Notes under the pieces: generated by a model
The model's input: only the letters and a program-made list of their open reading frames with translations
The model's database searches: none
What the model was told of the DNA's origin: nothing
Part shown: positions 41,816 through 53,612 of the stretch, one piece after another
How the letters are laid out: every line of letters begins with the position of its first letter
Numbering within the stretch: the first letter of the stretch is position 1
Program-made: the position numbers and the translations under genes
DNA from: Rheum nobile
Lineage: Eukaryota > Streptophyta > Magnoliopsida > Caryophyllales > Polygonaceae
Direction of reading: 5' to 3'
Length of the DNA stretch: 64,000 bases
NCBI GenBank assembly: GCA_027886185.1
Contig: WOAB01000563.1
Coordinates: forward strand, 8,060,001-8,124,000

Positions 41816-42073
41816 CTCTCTCCGTCCCTCAAAGTTTGTCCCATGGTCAATTTTGACATTATTCATAGTTGAAGATAATCTTTAAGATTTCTTACAATAT
41901 ATAAGAAAAAACATAGTCATGTGGGGTCTTGTTTGATTCGTCTCAACGAATACTTTGATAATATCAAAAAATTATAATTTTTATTAATATATAATTAAAG
42001 ATATTAACGATACAAAACTCGCATCGGCGAGTGTGTCATCCCCCATGGGACAAACAAAAGGGGACAGAGGGAG
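41816..42073. mobile_element. Stowaway MITE (Tc1/mariner), 258 bp
   Basis: Starts CTCTCTCCGTCCC and ends GGGGACAGAGGGAG, with an inverted pair of TTTGTCCCATGG/CCATGGGACAAA further in. Flanked by TA on both sides (41814-41815, 42074-42075). This is the classic Stowaway architecture. No coding capacity. Confidence 0.95.
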
Positions 42074-42242
42074 TACTAGTGTAATTCACATGCCAAGTAC
42101 GGATTTTTACGTCATATATCTTGAATTAAAAATATTAATAATTATTAAAATCAATCTATATATTAAGAAAATAGATTTAGATAATATTAATATTAAAGTC
42201 AATTTTGGATCAATAATTGTATATCTCAATCATCCACATAAT

Positions 42243-42545
42243 TAGGAAATTTTGGATTTGTATATAATTAATAAATACTGGATTTGTATATAATTAGAAA
42301 ATTTTGGATTTGTATATAATTAGGAAATTTTGGATTTGTAATTTTTGTGATTAACTTTTAATCTTTGTGCTTGATTTTTATTTAAACTAGGAAAAAAATG
42401 AGTGATAAATTTAGGATAATAATCTTTGATTTAGAATTAGATTTATTTTAAAAAAATTTAAAAAGTAGAAAATGACATGTAACAGTTTTAATGAGGGAGT
42501 GCCATATGGCGTAATTAGGTTCTAGTTTAGTAGATATATAGTAGA
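42243..42545 (+). repeat. Tandem block E of the TAGTAGATT-ended repeat
   Basis: Begins with three to four copies of a 21-33 bp unit (AAATTTTGGATTTGTATATA) and ends GTGCCATATGGCG...TTTAGTAGATATATAGTAGATT. The next block starting at 42548 repeats the whole unit. Confidence 0.8.
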
Positions 42546-42547
42546 TT

Positions 42548-42774
42548 AGGAAATTTTGGATTTGTATATGATTAGAAAATTTTGGATTTGTATATAATTA
42601 AGAAATTTTGGATTTGTAATCTTTGTGATTAACTTGTAATCTATGTGCTTGATTTGTATTTAAATTAGGAAAAAATTAGTAATAGGTTTAGGATAATAAT
42701 ATTTTATTTATAATTAGATTTTTTTTTAAATGACATGTGTCAGTTTTAAAGAGGGAGTGCCATGTGGCGGTTTT
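42548..42774 (+). repeat. Tandem block F, split by the Tekay element
   Basis: Second copy of the 42243 unit. It stops at GTTTT (42770-42774), the TSD of the Tekay-like element, and its end (GTGCCATATGGCG to TAGTAGATT) lies at 53036-53098. Confidence 0.85.
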
Positions 42775-44882
42775 TGTAATATCCCTCATTTTATAAGGAT
42801 ATTTTAGAATTTTTCCAACTCTTGTATTATAAGTCAGATTAATTTTAGAGAGGTTCGGAAATTCTGTAAATTGTTTGATCTCTGTAATATTTTTCTGAGT
42901 AATATAAAATACAGTTGACGTATGTTCAAGGTTAAATAGTTGTTCCTGTACGAATATATTTAACCCGGAGTTAAGATATTTAACCCAAGATTTAAAACGG
43001 TCAAAAGGGTAAAAAATGGCCTTGACCGCACCCCGCGATCAAGTGGCCGCACCCGCGGCGAGGACCAGTTCTGAAGCAATCAGGTGAGGCGGTCACTGGA
43101 CGCCACCGCACCCTGCCGCACCCCACGATGGGATATTTTTCTTCGGCAGAGTTATCCTCTTCCCCTGCAAGTGGCGCCGGTTGTCAGGCCTAGCCTCGCC
43201 TAGCCTCCCTTGCTGGTCTCCTGCTTGTTCCCTGCTGGGGGAGTTGTTGGTTGGCTATAAAAGGGGTCGAAATCAGAAAGGGAAGGAGCGTCATCTTCCT
43301 CTTCTGTTTTCTCCTCTGAAAATCTCCATTGAAACCAAGCTTTTGAGCTTTGTTTGAGAAGGAGGTCGAACCCCCCTTTGAGTGTTTACAACGGTACTCA
43401 CAAGTAGTATTTGAAGGTGCAAGGAGTATTAAGATCAAACCCCAAACGAGTCGAGTTGGGTGAGTTTTCTGAACCCTGCTGTCGAAGCCTTCGCCACTGT
43501 GACCCCACCGCACCCGCGGTAAGAGCTCCACCGCACCCGTGGCGAGCTGTCCGTGTGTGTGTTCTTGGGAGTTGTGGTCTTGAGCGAGGCTCGGTTCCTT
43601 CGATTCTTTTCGTATTCTTTTAGATTCATATTTGTGGATATTGAATCTAACTTAGGATCTCGTTATGGGTCGTTTCTTAGGGATTTTTAATCCGAGATCT
43701 ATCCCAGTTCCAGATCCAGGAACCCGACGTTTCTAAGCTTTGTTCGAGCTCGACTAATCTAAGGCAAGTGGCGGTTCGCTCTTGCTCATCATTCCATATT
43801 TCAATTAATTATCAATTGTTTAGTTGTTAATTAATTTGGGATGATTTACTGATTTATTGTTCGTTGGGAACAGCTTTGTTAATAATTGATTAAAAGATGA
43901 TATTATACTAGGTTGTATATCTGCTAGAACAACGCTAGTATAAATATATGTTTATGATGTTGGCCATGTTGGCTTTGTGTGGACTATTACTGTGTTGAAC
44001 TGTTAGTTAGCACGAGTATTCGTAGGAACGCTTGGACTTTGCGAGGTCCATTTGTTTCTTTATAACTTGGCAAATAACAGGGCGATCAAGACCCTGTGCC
44101 AAACTTTCTGGTCATGACCAACCGTGATGTGGATTTAGAGGCTTGGACTCTGCGATGTGGATATAAAAGCTTATAACGTGATGTGTGTTTTGGAATTAAA
44201 TAAGATAAGTGCCGTTAGTCGCACATAACTAATATACCTTTGGCGAGTAGTGCAACTAGGCGATAGTGCAGCTAGGAAAACTCGTCTTATCTTTTAAATC
44301 GCTCGTATGCGATACTGTGATTCTGTTATTATTTATGTTCCCCAACATTTGTCATATTTCCGATAAGACTCAATTCCTTAGGAGTCTTCTCTTCAGTGCA
44401 TATCTTATTTAATATTCATTATGTGAAAGTACCGGGTTATGTATCGTTCCGTCGGTTATTATTCGAGGGACAATGATAGTAAATGGTTACAATCACTCGA
44501 ACCACTCTGCTTTATACCCCTTGCTTGGTCTTTCATTAGACTAACCAACCGCAATTGTTCTCTGTATGGTTGGCTGGTGTCATCCGTTCGATTTGGCACA
44601 TCAGATAAATTGCGGATCCGAGAAGGCTAGAACGACTATAAAGGCGAACGATGTTTTGTTGTTATTTTAAGACTTCCGCTGTAATAATTCTGATAATGTA
44701 TTTTGATGTATTTGGAATCATGTTGTAATTTTGAGACCTGGTTTTAATGGAAGTTATGATATGTTGTATCATAACTGTGGTTTAATGATTTATATCAACT
44801 GGAAAAGCCTTGGGTGACATCGGACAGTACATCTGAGGTCACTGGCGGTAATACTTTCAAGAGGTTATTTGGGGGTGTTACA
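42775..44882 (+). repeat. 5' LTR of the Tekay-like element
   Basis: TATAAAAG at 43256-43263. CGCG-type words lie at 43025-43135 upstream and 43500-43545 downstream of it. The 3' part (AACCAACCGCAATTGTTCTC) is shared with the solo LTR at 54689-57418. Confidence 0.95.
43025..43263 (+). promoter_or_regulatory. Putative Tekay LTR promoter: GC-palindrome cluster and TATAAAAG
   Basis: CCGCACCCCGCGATC, CCGCACCCGCGGCG and related words at 43025-43135 precede TATAAAAG (43256-43263) by 120-230 bp. In the 3' LTR the first word reads CCCCGCGGTC, so the words vary between CGCGATC and CGCGGTC. The transcription role is inferred. Confidence 0.55.
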
Positions 44883-44886
44883 GACT

Positions 44887-44900
44887 TGGTATCAGAGCTG
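44887..44900 (+). other. Tekay-like primer-binding site (initiator tRNA-Met)
   Basis: TGGTATCAGAGCTG begins four bases after the LTR; the canonical initiator tRNA-Met site. Confidence 0.92.
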
Positions 44901-45120
44901 ATTTTTTTTTCTTTCTTACGGGTCGGGTTTAAAATGTTTTACAGGAACAAAACTTTTATAAACGGATCACTCGTTTGAAACTGAGAAAGGTTTTAGAAGG
45001 CTCTGAATTTTCGAATAAAATTTTTTAACCGTTCATAGTCGTGCCTTTTCTTGAAGTCTGATATGAAAGTTCACTCCCATGTCTAGAAAGACTAATTCTC
45101 GTCTTGTTACCCCGTAGGTT

Positions 45121-45897
45121 ATGGGTGCATGTATTTCCCTTATGAGAGATTTGGAAGATGCCGAGGTGGCTCCGCCATCTCCAGCAAGGCTAAATTTCCC
45201 TACTCCTCCGAGATGCTTCGAGATCGGAGGACCTAGTAACCCACCCGAGGAAGTAAAGCATGTACTTCCTGAGTCAGTGGTACTTAGATCCAACGATGTT
45301 GTGACTCCAGTAGTGGAACCTGTTGAGCTGTCAAGGTACGCTCAAGGATATTACAACGATGACCTCGAGATTGAGTCGGTATCCGAAGAGGATCCTGAAG
45401 AGGATCCAGAGGAAGATCCTGAAGAGAACCAACAAGAACAAGGGCAAGAGCCCGATAGTTTAAGACACTCATTGGTGGACCATGAGGACACGGGGATGCA
45501 ATTCCTCTACCCAAGTCCGCCACCCGAACCAGTATCCGCGCCAATGACTGACGCTGACTGGGAAGCACTCTATGTCGAGTACGGCATTAGAGAAAGCGGA
45601 CCACGAGAATTATCTGAGAACTCTGAGCCTAATCTTATTCGGAGAAGGCGAAGGTCGAGCCCTGAATTGCGCAGGATACTTCGTCAAAGCCAAGAGATCT
45701 CTTTTGAAGAGCAGCGGCTGATGGACGAAATGGTTGATCAGGCTCAAAGGAGGGCAAGGCCAAGAACATCAGAACCAAGGGATGAACCATGTGTTCCAGG
45801 GCCGATTAGGGTCAGGAGTCCGTCACCGGATTTAGATGATGAACCTCGCTCAAAGAAGCCTTGTGTGAGGAGTTTGCCATACGGGAAACGTGTTTAG
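45121..45897 (+). CDS. Extra ORF upstream of gag, 258 codons, acidic then Arg-rich
   Basis: ATG 45121 opens 258 uninterrupted codons ending TAG 45895-45897, between the PBS and gag and in the same frame as gag but separated from it by about 260 bp with no clear link. It has no domain I recognise. A run of EEDP repeats near codons 85-100 is followed by Gln/Glu-rich sequence, an RRRRRSSPELRRILRQ segment, and a basic C-terminus (RSKKP, YGKRV) that looks like a nuclear localisation signal. Chromovirus elements normally start coding at gag, so an extra ORF here is unusual. It is intact while gag-pol has stops. Whether it is translated is unknown. Confidence 0.65.
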   Translation: MGACISLMRDLEDAEVAPPSPARLNFPTPPRCFEIGGPSNPPEEVKHVLPESVVLRSNDVVTPVVEPVELSRYAQGYYNDDLEIESVSEEDPEEDPEEDPEENQQEQGQEPDSLRHSLVDHEDTGMQFLYPSPPPEPVSAPMTDADWEALYVEYGIRESGPRELSENSEPNLIRRRRRSSPELRRILRQSQEISFEEQRLMDEMVDQAQRRARPRTSEPRDEPCVPGPIRVRSPSPDLDDEPRSKKPCVRSLPYGKRV

Positions 45898-46155
45898 GGC
45901 GCCTTGATATGGGCCAACGTTGACTGTAGTAGTTTCTTTTGCGTATATTTTGATGTATATACGGTGAAGTACAAAAAAAAATCTCCGAGCAATTTTGTTC
46001 GAAAGCTCGGGAGATTCCTTTTGTAACATCAGTAGCTCAGTTGAAAGTTCATCTATATAATTAACCAGTTGATCTACTCTGAGTCAATTTTATTACATTA
46101 AGTATGATGGAATGATATTAATGTATAAATTACTTGGAATTTGATCGATAAACAG

Positions 46156-47292
46156 ATGGTGAATACAAGGAACACTATCCGTACTGGTGCTGGGCCAAGC
46201 AATGACCTCAGACCAATTATAAGGAATGTTCCAGACCTTGTGGAGGAAAATGAATCAATTTCCCATAATAACCCTGGAGGCAATGGCCAAGCTCAGGCCA
46301 ACGCTCCGATGGTGTTTGATGCAGCGGTAGTTGCAGCTATTCGGGGAATATTTATGCAAGCATTCGCCGATGTTATGCAACCTGTTGCACCTCAGGCACA
46401 AGGTGTGTCAATTCCGCCAGAAATTCCTAGGTTCGTGGAACCTAATGTTCATGTACACCATGATGAGACGGCCAGGAATAGGGATAATTATGGTCGAGCA
46501 CTGAAGACCATTAACTCTATGAGGCCGGACAGTTATGACGAAAAAGGAGAGCCGGTCAGGGTGGCTCATTGGTTTTCCCATATGGAGCGGTTGTTCCGCA
46601 ATATCGAATGCACCGAGGCTGAGAAGGTGCATATAGCTTCTCTTCAGTTGAAGGGAGATGCTAGCGAATGGTGGGAGAACACTGGACTAGCTGATCGGGC
46701 TGATTTGAACCGGGGGATGTTCAAAACAAAGATGAATGATCGTTTCTTTTCCCAAGCCATGCGGGATGAGAAACACAAGGAATTCCTTTATCCCAAGAAT
46801 GACGGATTGAAAGTGACCGAGCTAGCGGCCAAGTTCAGTCATTTATTACAATATGCTGGGTCTGTTGTGTCCAGCGAGGAACATAAGATTTGGCATTTCC
46901 ATGAGTGGATGAGCCCAAACATTAAACCGATGATGTTGCGTCACGGATGCTCTACCTTGGAGCAATACGTGGATGCAACGTATAAGTTGGAGGTGACTCT
47001 GGAAGAGTCAACCAAGAGACGGAATCGCCAGAGGTCGATGCAAAATCAATCTCAGGCAAGTGGATTTAAACGTCCTGCGCCACCGTCCAACTTCGACAAG
47101 TCTGGCAAAGCGAGGACAGAGATGACTCAAGGAGGGTCAACACAACAATCAGGTCAGGGCAAGAGTCTGATCCAATGTCACAATTGTGGTACAGCTGGGC
47201 ACAGAAACTTTGTGTGTCCGAAGGAAAAGAAGACGTGTTTTGGTTATGGGAAGGAAGGGCATATGCAGAGGTTCTGTCGACAGGGAAAATAG
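46156..47292 (+). pseudogene. Tekay-like gag
   Basis: ATG 46156 (MVNTRN) starts gag; the frame is open a few codons upstream but with no ATG. The capsid region has the retrotransposon gag core (WFSHMERLFRNIECTEAEK, LKGDASEWWENT, FFSQAMRDEKHKEFL). Two zinc knuckles follow: CHNCGTAGHRNFVC is intact, but CFGYGKEGHMQRFC has Tyr (47245-47247) in place of the second Cys. A TAG at 47290-47292 ends the frame just before the protease, which continues in the same frame. Gag forms the particle and binds RNA. Confidence 0.93.
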
Positions 47293-47556
47293 AAGGGAAC
47301 AGAGTCACAGCAAGGGTCTGTTAACCAGAAAAACCGACCTAGGTTCAAACCGACGGAGACTCCTAGTCCTTCGATGCAGACGACTGCACAGAACAAAGGC
47401 AAAGCCCCAGCTACTTCGGGAGGTCGGGGTCAACGCATGTACGAGATGCATGAGGCTGATGGACCTAACGCTCCAGTTGCTCAAGGTACTCTATACCTTC
47501 ATTCTACTTCAGTGTGCATACTGTTTGATTCGGATGCTACCCATTCCTTTATTTAA
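47293..47556 (+). pseudogene. Tekay-like protease, active site altered
   Basis: Continues the gag frame. The aspartic protease motif reads LFDSDATHSFI, where LFDSGATHSF is typical; the Gly codon is Asp (47533-47535). The frame ends with TAA 47554-47556, then goes on in the same frame into RT. Retroviral-type aspartic proteases cut the polyprotein; the changed Gly should disable this copy. Confidence 0.88.
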
Positions 47557-50500
47557 GAGAATTGTGTTAGTAAGTTAGGTTTAGTCTGCAACGAGGTTTG
47601 TGAACCTTTCGTTGTGAATCTTCCTAATGGTGACCATTTAGTGGGCGCCAAGTGTTTGTCAGAATTTCCGGTTACCATTCAAGGTAAGAAGTTTGAGGCA
47701 GATTTGATATGTATTGCTATGGCTCCATACGATATTATTCTCGGTATGGATTGGCTGATGTGTCATGGGGCGGTGATCGACTTTAGTTCAAGAACTGTAA
47801 CGGTGTCATCTGGGGACCAGTGTGTGTGCAAATTCAAGGGTCGGAATGACGCGGATAACGGCAGGCTTATCAATGCGATGGTTGTGTTTAAGCTACTTCC
47901 ACAAGGTTGTGTCAGGTACCTTTGCTACTTGGAAACGCCCATGAAAGATGAACCAACAATTCTTGATATTCCCGTGATTAATGAATTTCCTGATGTTTTT
48001 CCGGAAGAGATTCCTGGATTATCCCCGAAGCGTGACGTGGAATTTTCTATCGATCTCGAGCCTGGTACCGCGCCGATTTCTAAAGCACCGTACCGGATGG
48101 CTCCTGTAGAGATGAAAGAGTTGAAGAAGCAACTTGAGGATCTTCTCGACAAAGGTTATGTAAGGCCGAGTGCATCACCTTGGGGCGCTCCGGTGTTATT
48201 TGTCAAGAAGAAGGATGGATCGTTTCGACTTTGCATCGACTATCGTGAGTTGAATAAAGTCACGATCAAGAACAAATATCCTTTGCCAAGGATTGATGAT
48301 CTGTTAGATCAACTACAAGGAGCAAAAGTCTTTTCCAAGATCTATCTGAGATCTGGTTATCATCAGCTCAGGATTCGTGAGGAAGATATTCCGAGGACTG
48401 CATTCCGGACGAGATATGGTCAGTACGAGTACGTAGTCATGCCATTTGGACTTACCAATGCTCCAGCGGTTTTCATGGATCTGATGAACCGATGTTTTCA
48501 CCAGTACTTGGATAAGTTCGTGGTGGTCTTCATCGACGACATTTTGATCTACTCCCCGAGCGTGGAAGCTCATGAGGAACATCTTCGGATTATTTTATCA
48601 GTCCTTAGACAAAATCAACTATATGCGAAATTGTCTAAGTGCGACTTTTGGATCAAGGAAGTGGCTTTCTTAGGCCATGTGATCAATGAGAATGGGATGA
48701 TAGTTGATCCCCAGAAGATTGAAGCAGTAGCCAATTGGAAGCGGCCTCAGAACGTGAAGGAGGTGCGTAGTTTTCTAGGACTTGCGGGTTACTACAGACG
48801 GTTCGTAGAGGGATTTTCTAAGATCGCTCTACCTATGACCGGTCTGCTCTGCAAGGCCCACAAGACGTTTGTCTGGAATGACAAGTGCGAGGTCAGCTTT
48901 CAAAAGCTGAAGCAATGTATGACCTCCGCACCAGTATTGACGCTGCCAGAAGGAATTGATGATTATGCGGTCTATAGTGATGCTTCAAAAAATGGGTTGG
49001 GATGTGTGTTGATGCAAAGAGGCAAGGTTATTGCTTACGCATCAAGACAGCTAAAAACCTATGAAGAAAACTATTCGACGCATGATCTGGAATTAGCAGC
49101 AGTAGTGTTTGCGCTGAAGATTTGGAGGCACTATCTCTATGGTGTGAGGTGCCAAGTCTTCACTGATCATAAGAGTCTCAAGTATATATTTACTCAGAAG
49201 GAGCTGAATATGAGACAACGTCGCTGGTTGGAGCTACTCAAAGACTACGACATCGAATTGTTGTATCATCCGGGCAAGGCTAATGTAGTAGCTGATGCAT
49301 TGAGCCGGAAGACGCCGCACGAGACTGTAGTGGCTTTGCTTGTTGCTCAGACCAAGCTGAACCAAGAATTATGCGAGATCGAAGTCTTGTACGATCAATG
49401 TCGTGGATACCTGAGTATGCTTGAGATTCAAGCTACACTTCTTGATCAGATCAAGGAGAAGCATGTCGATGATGTAATTCTGGTGAAGCTATGCAGCGAA
49501 GTAATGGACGGGAAAGCTCCCGGTTTCATGATTCAGGAGGATGAGTCACTCTGGTTTCAGGACCGGATTTGTGTGCCTGACGTTGAGGGTATTCGCCAAT
49601 TGGTGATGAGAGAAGCCCATTCGTCAGCCTATTCTGTACATCCAGGCTCTAGCAAGATGTACAAGGACCTCAGAATGAAGTTCTGGTGGCCCAATATGAA
49701 GTGGGATATGGCAGAGTTTGTGGAGAAATGCTTGACTTGTCAGAAGGTCAAGATAGAACACCGAAGACCCAGTGGAGAATTGCTATCTCTTCCAGTTCCA
49801 GAATGGAAATGGGAGGACATTGCAATGGATTTCGTCACAGGGCTGCCTAAAGCTCAAAGTCAGAAGGATGCTATATGGGTTATGGTTGACAGGCTCACGA
49901 AGAGTGCTCACTTTGTGGCTATCAAGACAACGTGGGGAACTCAGAAGCTGTTAGAAGTGTTTTTACACGAGGTTATCCGTTTGCATGGTACTCCAAAGAC
50001 CATTGTATCGGATCGCGATGGCCGATTCATGTCAAGATTCTGGAAGGAATTGCACAAGGCCATGGGAACCGAGTTAAGGTTCAGTACTGCGTTTCATCCT
50101 CAAACGGATGGACAGTCTGAAAGGACCATTCAGACCTTAGAAGATTTGCTAAGAGCTTGTGCACTCGATCGTCCGACTAGCTGGAAGGACAACCTGAGTC
50201 TGATTGAGTTCACTTACAACAATAGCTGGCATGCTACTATCAAGATGACTCCATTCGAGGCTTTGTACGGTCGAAAGTGCAGATCTCCGATTTGTTGGGA
50301 TGAGAATTCCGACAAGATTCTGCTCGGACCAGAGCTAGTCGAAAGGACTGCCTCAGACATTGCCTTGATAAGACAAAGGATGTTGACAGCTCAGAGTCGA
50401 CAAAAGTCTTACGCTGACCCGAAGCGTAGGAATGTTGAATTCGAGGTTGGTGACAAAGTGTTTGTCAAGGTGTCACCATCCAAAGGTGTGTTCAGATTTG

Positions 50501-50877
50501 GTAAGCATGAGAAGCTTAACCCTCGCTACGTGGGACCATTTGAGATCCTTGATAGGATGGGATCTCTAGCGTACCGTTTGGCATTGCCGCCATCGGCACA
50601 TCCAGTGCACAACGTGTTCCACGTATCCTTGTTGAGGAAATATGTGCCAGATGAATCTCATGTGCTGAGTTATGAAGACATCGAGATCCAGGCAAATGGC
50701 ACCTACGAGGAGATACATGTGCGTATTCTCGAGTGTCGTGAGAAGCAGCTACGCAGCAAGGTGGTACCGTTGGTACAAATTTTGTGGTCCAAGTCAGGAA
50801 CCGAAGAGGTTACTTGGGAGACTTGGGAAACTGAAGAGGATATGCTTAGACGCTTTCCCGAGTTGTTTTCGGCCTAG
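47557..50877 (+). pseudogene. Tekay-like RT, RNase H, integrase and chromodomain-like C-terminus
   Basis: One frame open for over 1,080 codons after the TAA. RT: LCIDYRELNKVTIKNKYPLP, then FSKIYLRSGYHQL, in which the first catalytic Asp is Tyr (48343-48345); FIDDILIYS (Asp pair at 48535-48540) is intact. RNase H has SDAS, LELAAV, TDHKSL and NVVADALSR. Integrase has HHCC (HSSAYSVHPGSSKMY...CLTCQK) and DDE (MDFVTGLP, SDRDGRF, NPQTDGQSE-type motif HPQTDGQSE). The GPF/Y region (YVGPFEILDRMGS) is followed by a chromodomain-like end (VQILWSKSGTEEVTWETWE) to TAG 50875-50877. The only RT defect seen is the lost Asp, which should abolish polymerase activity. Confidence 0.94.
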
Positions 50878-50922
50878 AATAGCCAAGTTTCGGGGTCGAA
50901 ACTTCTTTTAAGGGGGAGGTAA

Positions 50923-53035
50923 TGTAATATCCCTCATTTTATAAGGATATTTTGGAATTTTTCCAACTCCTATATTACAAGTCGGATTAATTTTAGAGAG
51001 GTTCGGACATTCTGTAAATTGTTTGATCTCTGTAATATTTTTCTGAGTAATATAAAATACAGTTGACGTATGTTCAAGGTTAAATAGTTGTTCGTGTACG
51101 AATATATTTAACCCGGAGTTAAGATATTTAACCCAAGATTTAAAACGGTCAAAAGGGTGAAAAATGGCCTTGACCGCACCCCGCGGTCAAGTGGCCGCAC
51201 CCACGGTGAGGACCAGTTCTGAAGCAATCAGGTGAGGCGGTCACTGGACGCCACCGCACCCTGCCGCACCCCGCGGTGGGATATTTTTCTTTGACAGAGT
51301 TATCCTCTTCCCCTGCAAGTGGCGCCGGTTGTCAGGCCTAGCCTCGCCTAGCCTCCCTTGCTGGTCTCCTGCTTGTTCCCTGCTGGGGGAGCTCTTGGTT
51401 GGCTATAAAAGGGGTCGAAATCATAAAGGGAAGGAGCGTCATCTTCCTCCTCTGTTTTCTCCTCTGAAAATCTCCATTGAAACCAAGCTTTTGAGCTTTG
51501 TTTGAGAAGGAGGTCGAACCCCCCTTTGAGTGTTTACAAGGGTACTCACAAGTAGTATTTGAAGGTGCAAGGAGTATTAAGATCAAACCCCAAACGAGTC
51601 AAGTTGGGTGAGTTTTCTGAACCCTGCTGTCGAAGCCTTCGCCACTGTGACCCCATCGCACCCGCGGTAAGAGCTCCACCGCACCCGCGGCGAGCTGTCC
51701 GTGTGTGTGTGTGTTCTTGGGAGTTGTGGTCTTGAGCGAGGCTCGGTTCCTTCGATTCTTTTCGTATTCTTTTAGATTCATATTTGTGGATATTGAATCT
51801 AACTTAGGATCTCGTTATGGGTCGTTTTTTAGGGATTTTTAATCCGAGATCTATCCCAATTCCAGATCCAGGAACCCGACGTTTCTAAGCTTTGTTCGAG
51901 CTCAACTAATCTAAGACAAGTGGCGGTTCGCTCTTGCTCATCATTCCATATTTCAATTAATTATCAATTGTTTAGTTGTTAATTAATTTGGGATGATTTA
52001 CTGATTTATTGTTCGTTGGGAACAACTTTGTTAATAATTGATTAAAAGATGATATTATACTAGGTTGTATATCTGCTAGAACAACGCTAGTATAAATATA
52101 TGTTTATGATGTTGGCCATGTTGGCTTTGATGTGGACTATTACTGTGTTGAACTGTGAGTTAGCACGAGTATTCATAGGAACGCTTGGACTTTGCGAGGT
52201 CCATTCGTTTCTTTATAACTTGGCAAATAACAGGGCGATCAAGACCCTATGCCAAACTTTCTGGTCATGACCAACCGTGATGTGGATTTAGAGGCTTGGA
52301 CTCTGCGATGTGGATATAAAAGCTTATAACGTGATGTGTGTTTTGGAATTAAATAAGATAAGTGCCGTTAGTCGCACATAACTAATATACCTTCGGCGAG
52401 TAGTGCAGCTAGGCGATAGTGCAGCTAGGAAAACTCGTCTTATCTTTTAAATAGCTCGTATGCGATACTGTGATTCTGTTATTATTTATGTTCCCCAACA
52501 TTTGTCATATTTCCGATAAGACTCAATTCATTAGGAGTCTTCTCTTCAGTGCATATCTTATTTAATATTCATTATGTGAAAGTACCGGGTTATGTATCGT
52601 TCCGTCGATTATTATTCGAGGGACAATGATAGTAAACGGTTACGATCACTCGAACCACTCTACTTTGTACCCCTTGCTTGGTCTTTCATTAGACTAACCA
52701 ACCGCAATTGTTCTCTGCATGGTTGGCTGGTGTCATCCGTTCGATTCGGCACATCAGATAAATTGCGGATCCGAGAAGGCTAGAACGACTATAAAGGCGA
52801 ACGATGTTTTGTTGTTATTTTAAGACTTCCGCTGTAATAATTCTGATAATGTATTTTGATGTATTTGGAATTATGCTGTAATTCCGAGACCTGGTTTTAA
52901 TGGAAGTTATGATATGATGTATCATAACTGTGGTTTAATGATTTATATCAACTGGAAAAGCCTTGGGTGACATCGGACAGTATGTCTGAGGTCACTGGCG
53001 GTAATACTTTCAAGAGGTTATTTGGGGGTGTTACG
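50923..53035 (+). repeat. 3' LTR of the Tekay-like element
   Basis: Preceded by the purine tract AAGGGGGAGGTAA. Matches the 5' LTR throughout, with scattered substitutions. Its last base is G where the 5' LTR has A (GTTACA versus GTTACG), followed by TSD GTTTT. Confidence 0.95.
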
Positions 53036-53098
53036 GTTTTAATGAGGGAGTGCCATATGGCGTAATTAGGTTCTAGTTTAGTAGATATATAGTAGATT
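53036..53098 (+). repeat. End of tandem block F after the Tekay element
   Basis: GTTTTAATGAGGGAGTGCC to TAGTAGATT completes the 42548 block, and matches 42484-42545 of block E. Confidence 0.85.
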
Positions 53099-53100
53099 CT

Positions 53101-53612
53101 TGGGAGCGTTTTGGAAATAATAGATTACAAAATAAATATATGGCTGATAATTTACGATTACAGATATATTTATGTACAAAATAATTATATGGCTGATAAT
53201 GTTGTTTGCTATGTTTTGGAAAGAATAGATTACAAAAATATTCATATTATATGCATATCCTGTTAATATGGACAGAGATTTTATTTTATTTTATTTTTGA
53301 AAAAACAACGAAAAAAAAGAGAGCTTGCCACGTGGCAAAATCAATGGCGTGATCACCTCATTTCTAGGCTCTCTGCTTTATCATGTTTAGTTTGTCTCGC
53401 TTGTTGTTTTTTGTTTTGTTCCTTTTGGTTGTTGTTGTATTGCCGGTTAGGCCGGTTGCCAGTTTTCTGGCCTCTCGAAGTTTCACTTCGAATTCTTACT
53501 GTATCAAAAAAAAAATCAATGGCGTGATGCCATGCGATAGTAGAAAGGTATGGTTCATTTTCGGGGCACCACGTGGCGCAGTACGTATTCTGCTTTAGTA
53601 GATATATAGTAG
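53101..53612 (+). repeat. G-box-bearing repeat, copy C, with a retroposon inside
   Basis: Shares with 53880-54295 the words ATATATGGCTGA, TTTGCTATGTTTTGGAAAG, ATGCATATCC and TGCCACGTGGCAAA, and ends TTTAGTAGATATATAGTAGATT. A 160-bp retroposon interrupts it at 53354-53511. Confidence 0.75.
53354..53511 (+). mobile_element. PolyA retroposon (SINE or 5'-truncated LINE) with long TSD
   Basis: The insert ends CTGTATCAAAAAAAA and is flanked by a direct repeat of AAAATCAATGGCGTGAT (53337-53353 and 53512-53528, up to 17 bp). Long TSD plus A-tail show target-primed reverse transcription. No coding sequence; short GC-rich inverted words (GCCGGTTAGGCCGG) occur. Which retroposon class is undecided. Confidence 0.85.

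Larger units (their letters stand above)
42775..53035 (+). mobile_element. Full-length Ty3/gypsy chromovirus (Tekay/Del-like), mutated
   Basis: LTRs of 2108 bp (42775-44882) and 2113 bp (50923-53035) begin TGTAATATCC and end GGTGTTACA (last base G in the 3' copy). The TSD GTTTT is perfect (42770-42774, 53036-53040). Order: PBS, an extra ORF, gag, protease, RT, RNase H, integrase and a chromodomain-like C-terminus. Only two nonsense codons interrupt gag-pol, but key active-site residues are changed. tRNA-Met primer, large LTRs and the C-terminal domain point to the Tekay/Del lineage. Confidence 0.96.

Noticed and set aside
42520..42545. Helitron end at CTAGTTTAGTAGATATATAG
   Set aside because: The shared TAGTAGATT sequence continues past CTAG in all copies and there is no terminal hairpin.
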